Of a DNA stretch of 13,195 nt, positions 13,165 through 13,195 are shown piece by piece. Within the stretch, counting starts at the first letter, position 1. The number at the start of each line of letters is the position of its first letter. The DNA lies in the NCBI GenBank assembly GCA_045603305.1, contig JAZULV010000097.1, positions 1 to 13,195 on the forward strand. The letters are read 5' to 3'. This stretch comes from JAFRXK01 sp045603305 (lineage in GTDB: Bacteria > Bacillota > Clostridia > Lachnospirales > Lachnospiraceae). The notes beneath the pieces are model-generated. The model had not been told where the DNA came from. It made no database searches and worked only from the letters and a program-made list of their open reading frames with translations. The translations under genes were made by a program, and so were the position numbers.

Positions 13165-13195
13165 GGCTCTTTGTCAAGAGTGGGGGTAAAACCCG
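13165..13195. mobile_element. Possible terminal repeat of an insertion sequence (ISL3-like), cut by the window edge
   Basis: Directly after the T-run, the sequence changes to GGCTCTTTGTCAAGAGTGGG, which begins with GG and resembles terminal inverted repeats I associate with ISL3-family elements of Clostridia. It contains a small CTCTT/AAGAG inverted repeat. No transposase is visible because the window ends 31 bases later. This is recognition from memory of a short motif, so confidence is low. Confidence 0.25.

Overview
This window is the conserved Gram-positive transcription/translation operon rimP–nusA–ylxR–ylxQ–infB–rbfA–nrnA–truB–ribF, followed by a cell-wall hydrolase gene with its own transcription signals and then the classic rpsO–pnp pair. 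All twelve genes are on the + strand and are complete. Gene order, AT-rich composition, strong AGGAGG-type ribosome binding sites, consensus sigma-A promoters and protein character point to a low-GC Firmicute of class Clostridia, most likely Lachnospiraceae. The species cannot be named from the sequence alone.

Layout: 1-149 is AT-rich with no gene. A promoter at 150-178 is followed by a terminator-like leader hairpin (206-234). Then come rimP, nusA, ylxR, ylxQ and infB, tightly packed with short gaps or overlaps. A 94-base gap with a perfect GC-rich hairpin precedes rbfA; ylxP, found here in B. subtilis, is absent. nrnA, truB and ribF follow with near-zero spacing. At 9031-9059 there is a perfect-consensus promoter, with a repeated TGTAAC element just downstream, driving a membrane-anchored or secreted SH3b–SH3b–NlpC/P60 hydrolase that ends in a strong terminator (10296-10332). 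rpsO has its own promoter (10368-10396) and a structured leader. A very long imperfect RNA hairpin (10820-10912) separates rpsO from pnp. pnp ends in a strong terminator (13055-13096). A second, probably bidirectional terminator and a possible insertion-sequence end lie at the right edge.

Functionally the genes cover ribosome maturation (RimP, RbfA), transcription elongation and termination (NusA), translation initiation (IF2), small RNA-binding proteins (YlxR, YlxQ), nano-RNA turnover (NrnA), tRNA pseudouridylation (TruB), FMN/FAD synthesis (RibF), ribosomal protein S15 and 3'-5' RNA decay (PNPase). The proteins are ordinary housekeeping families. The interesting material is regulatory: four intergenic regions each carry a structure fitting a known autoregulatory or regulon logic. 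These are a NusA-type attenuator, a WalR-like box, an S15 leader switch and a pnp dsRNA hairpin. Low-complexity expansions in NusA, RbfA and IF2 are also worth a look. I found no phage, defence, CRISPR or biosynthetic system.
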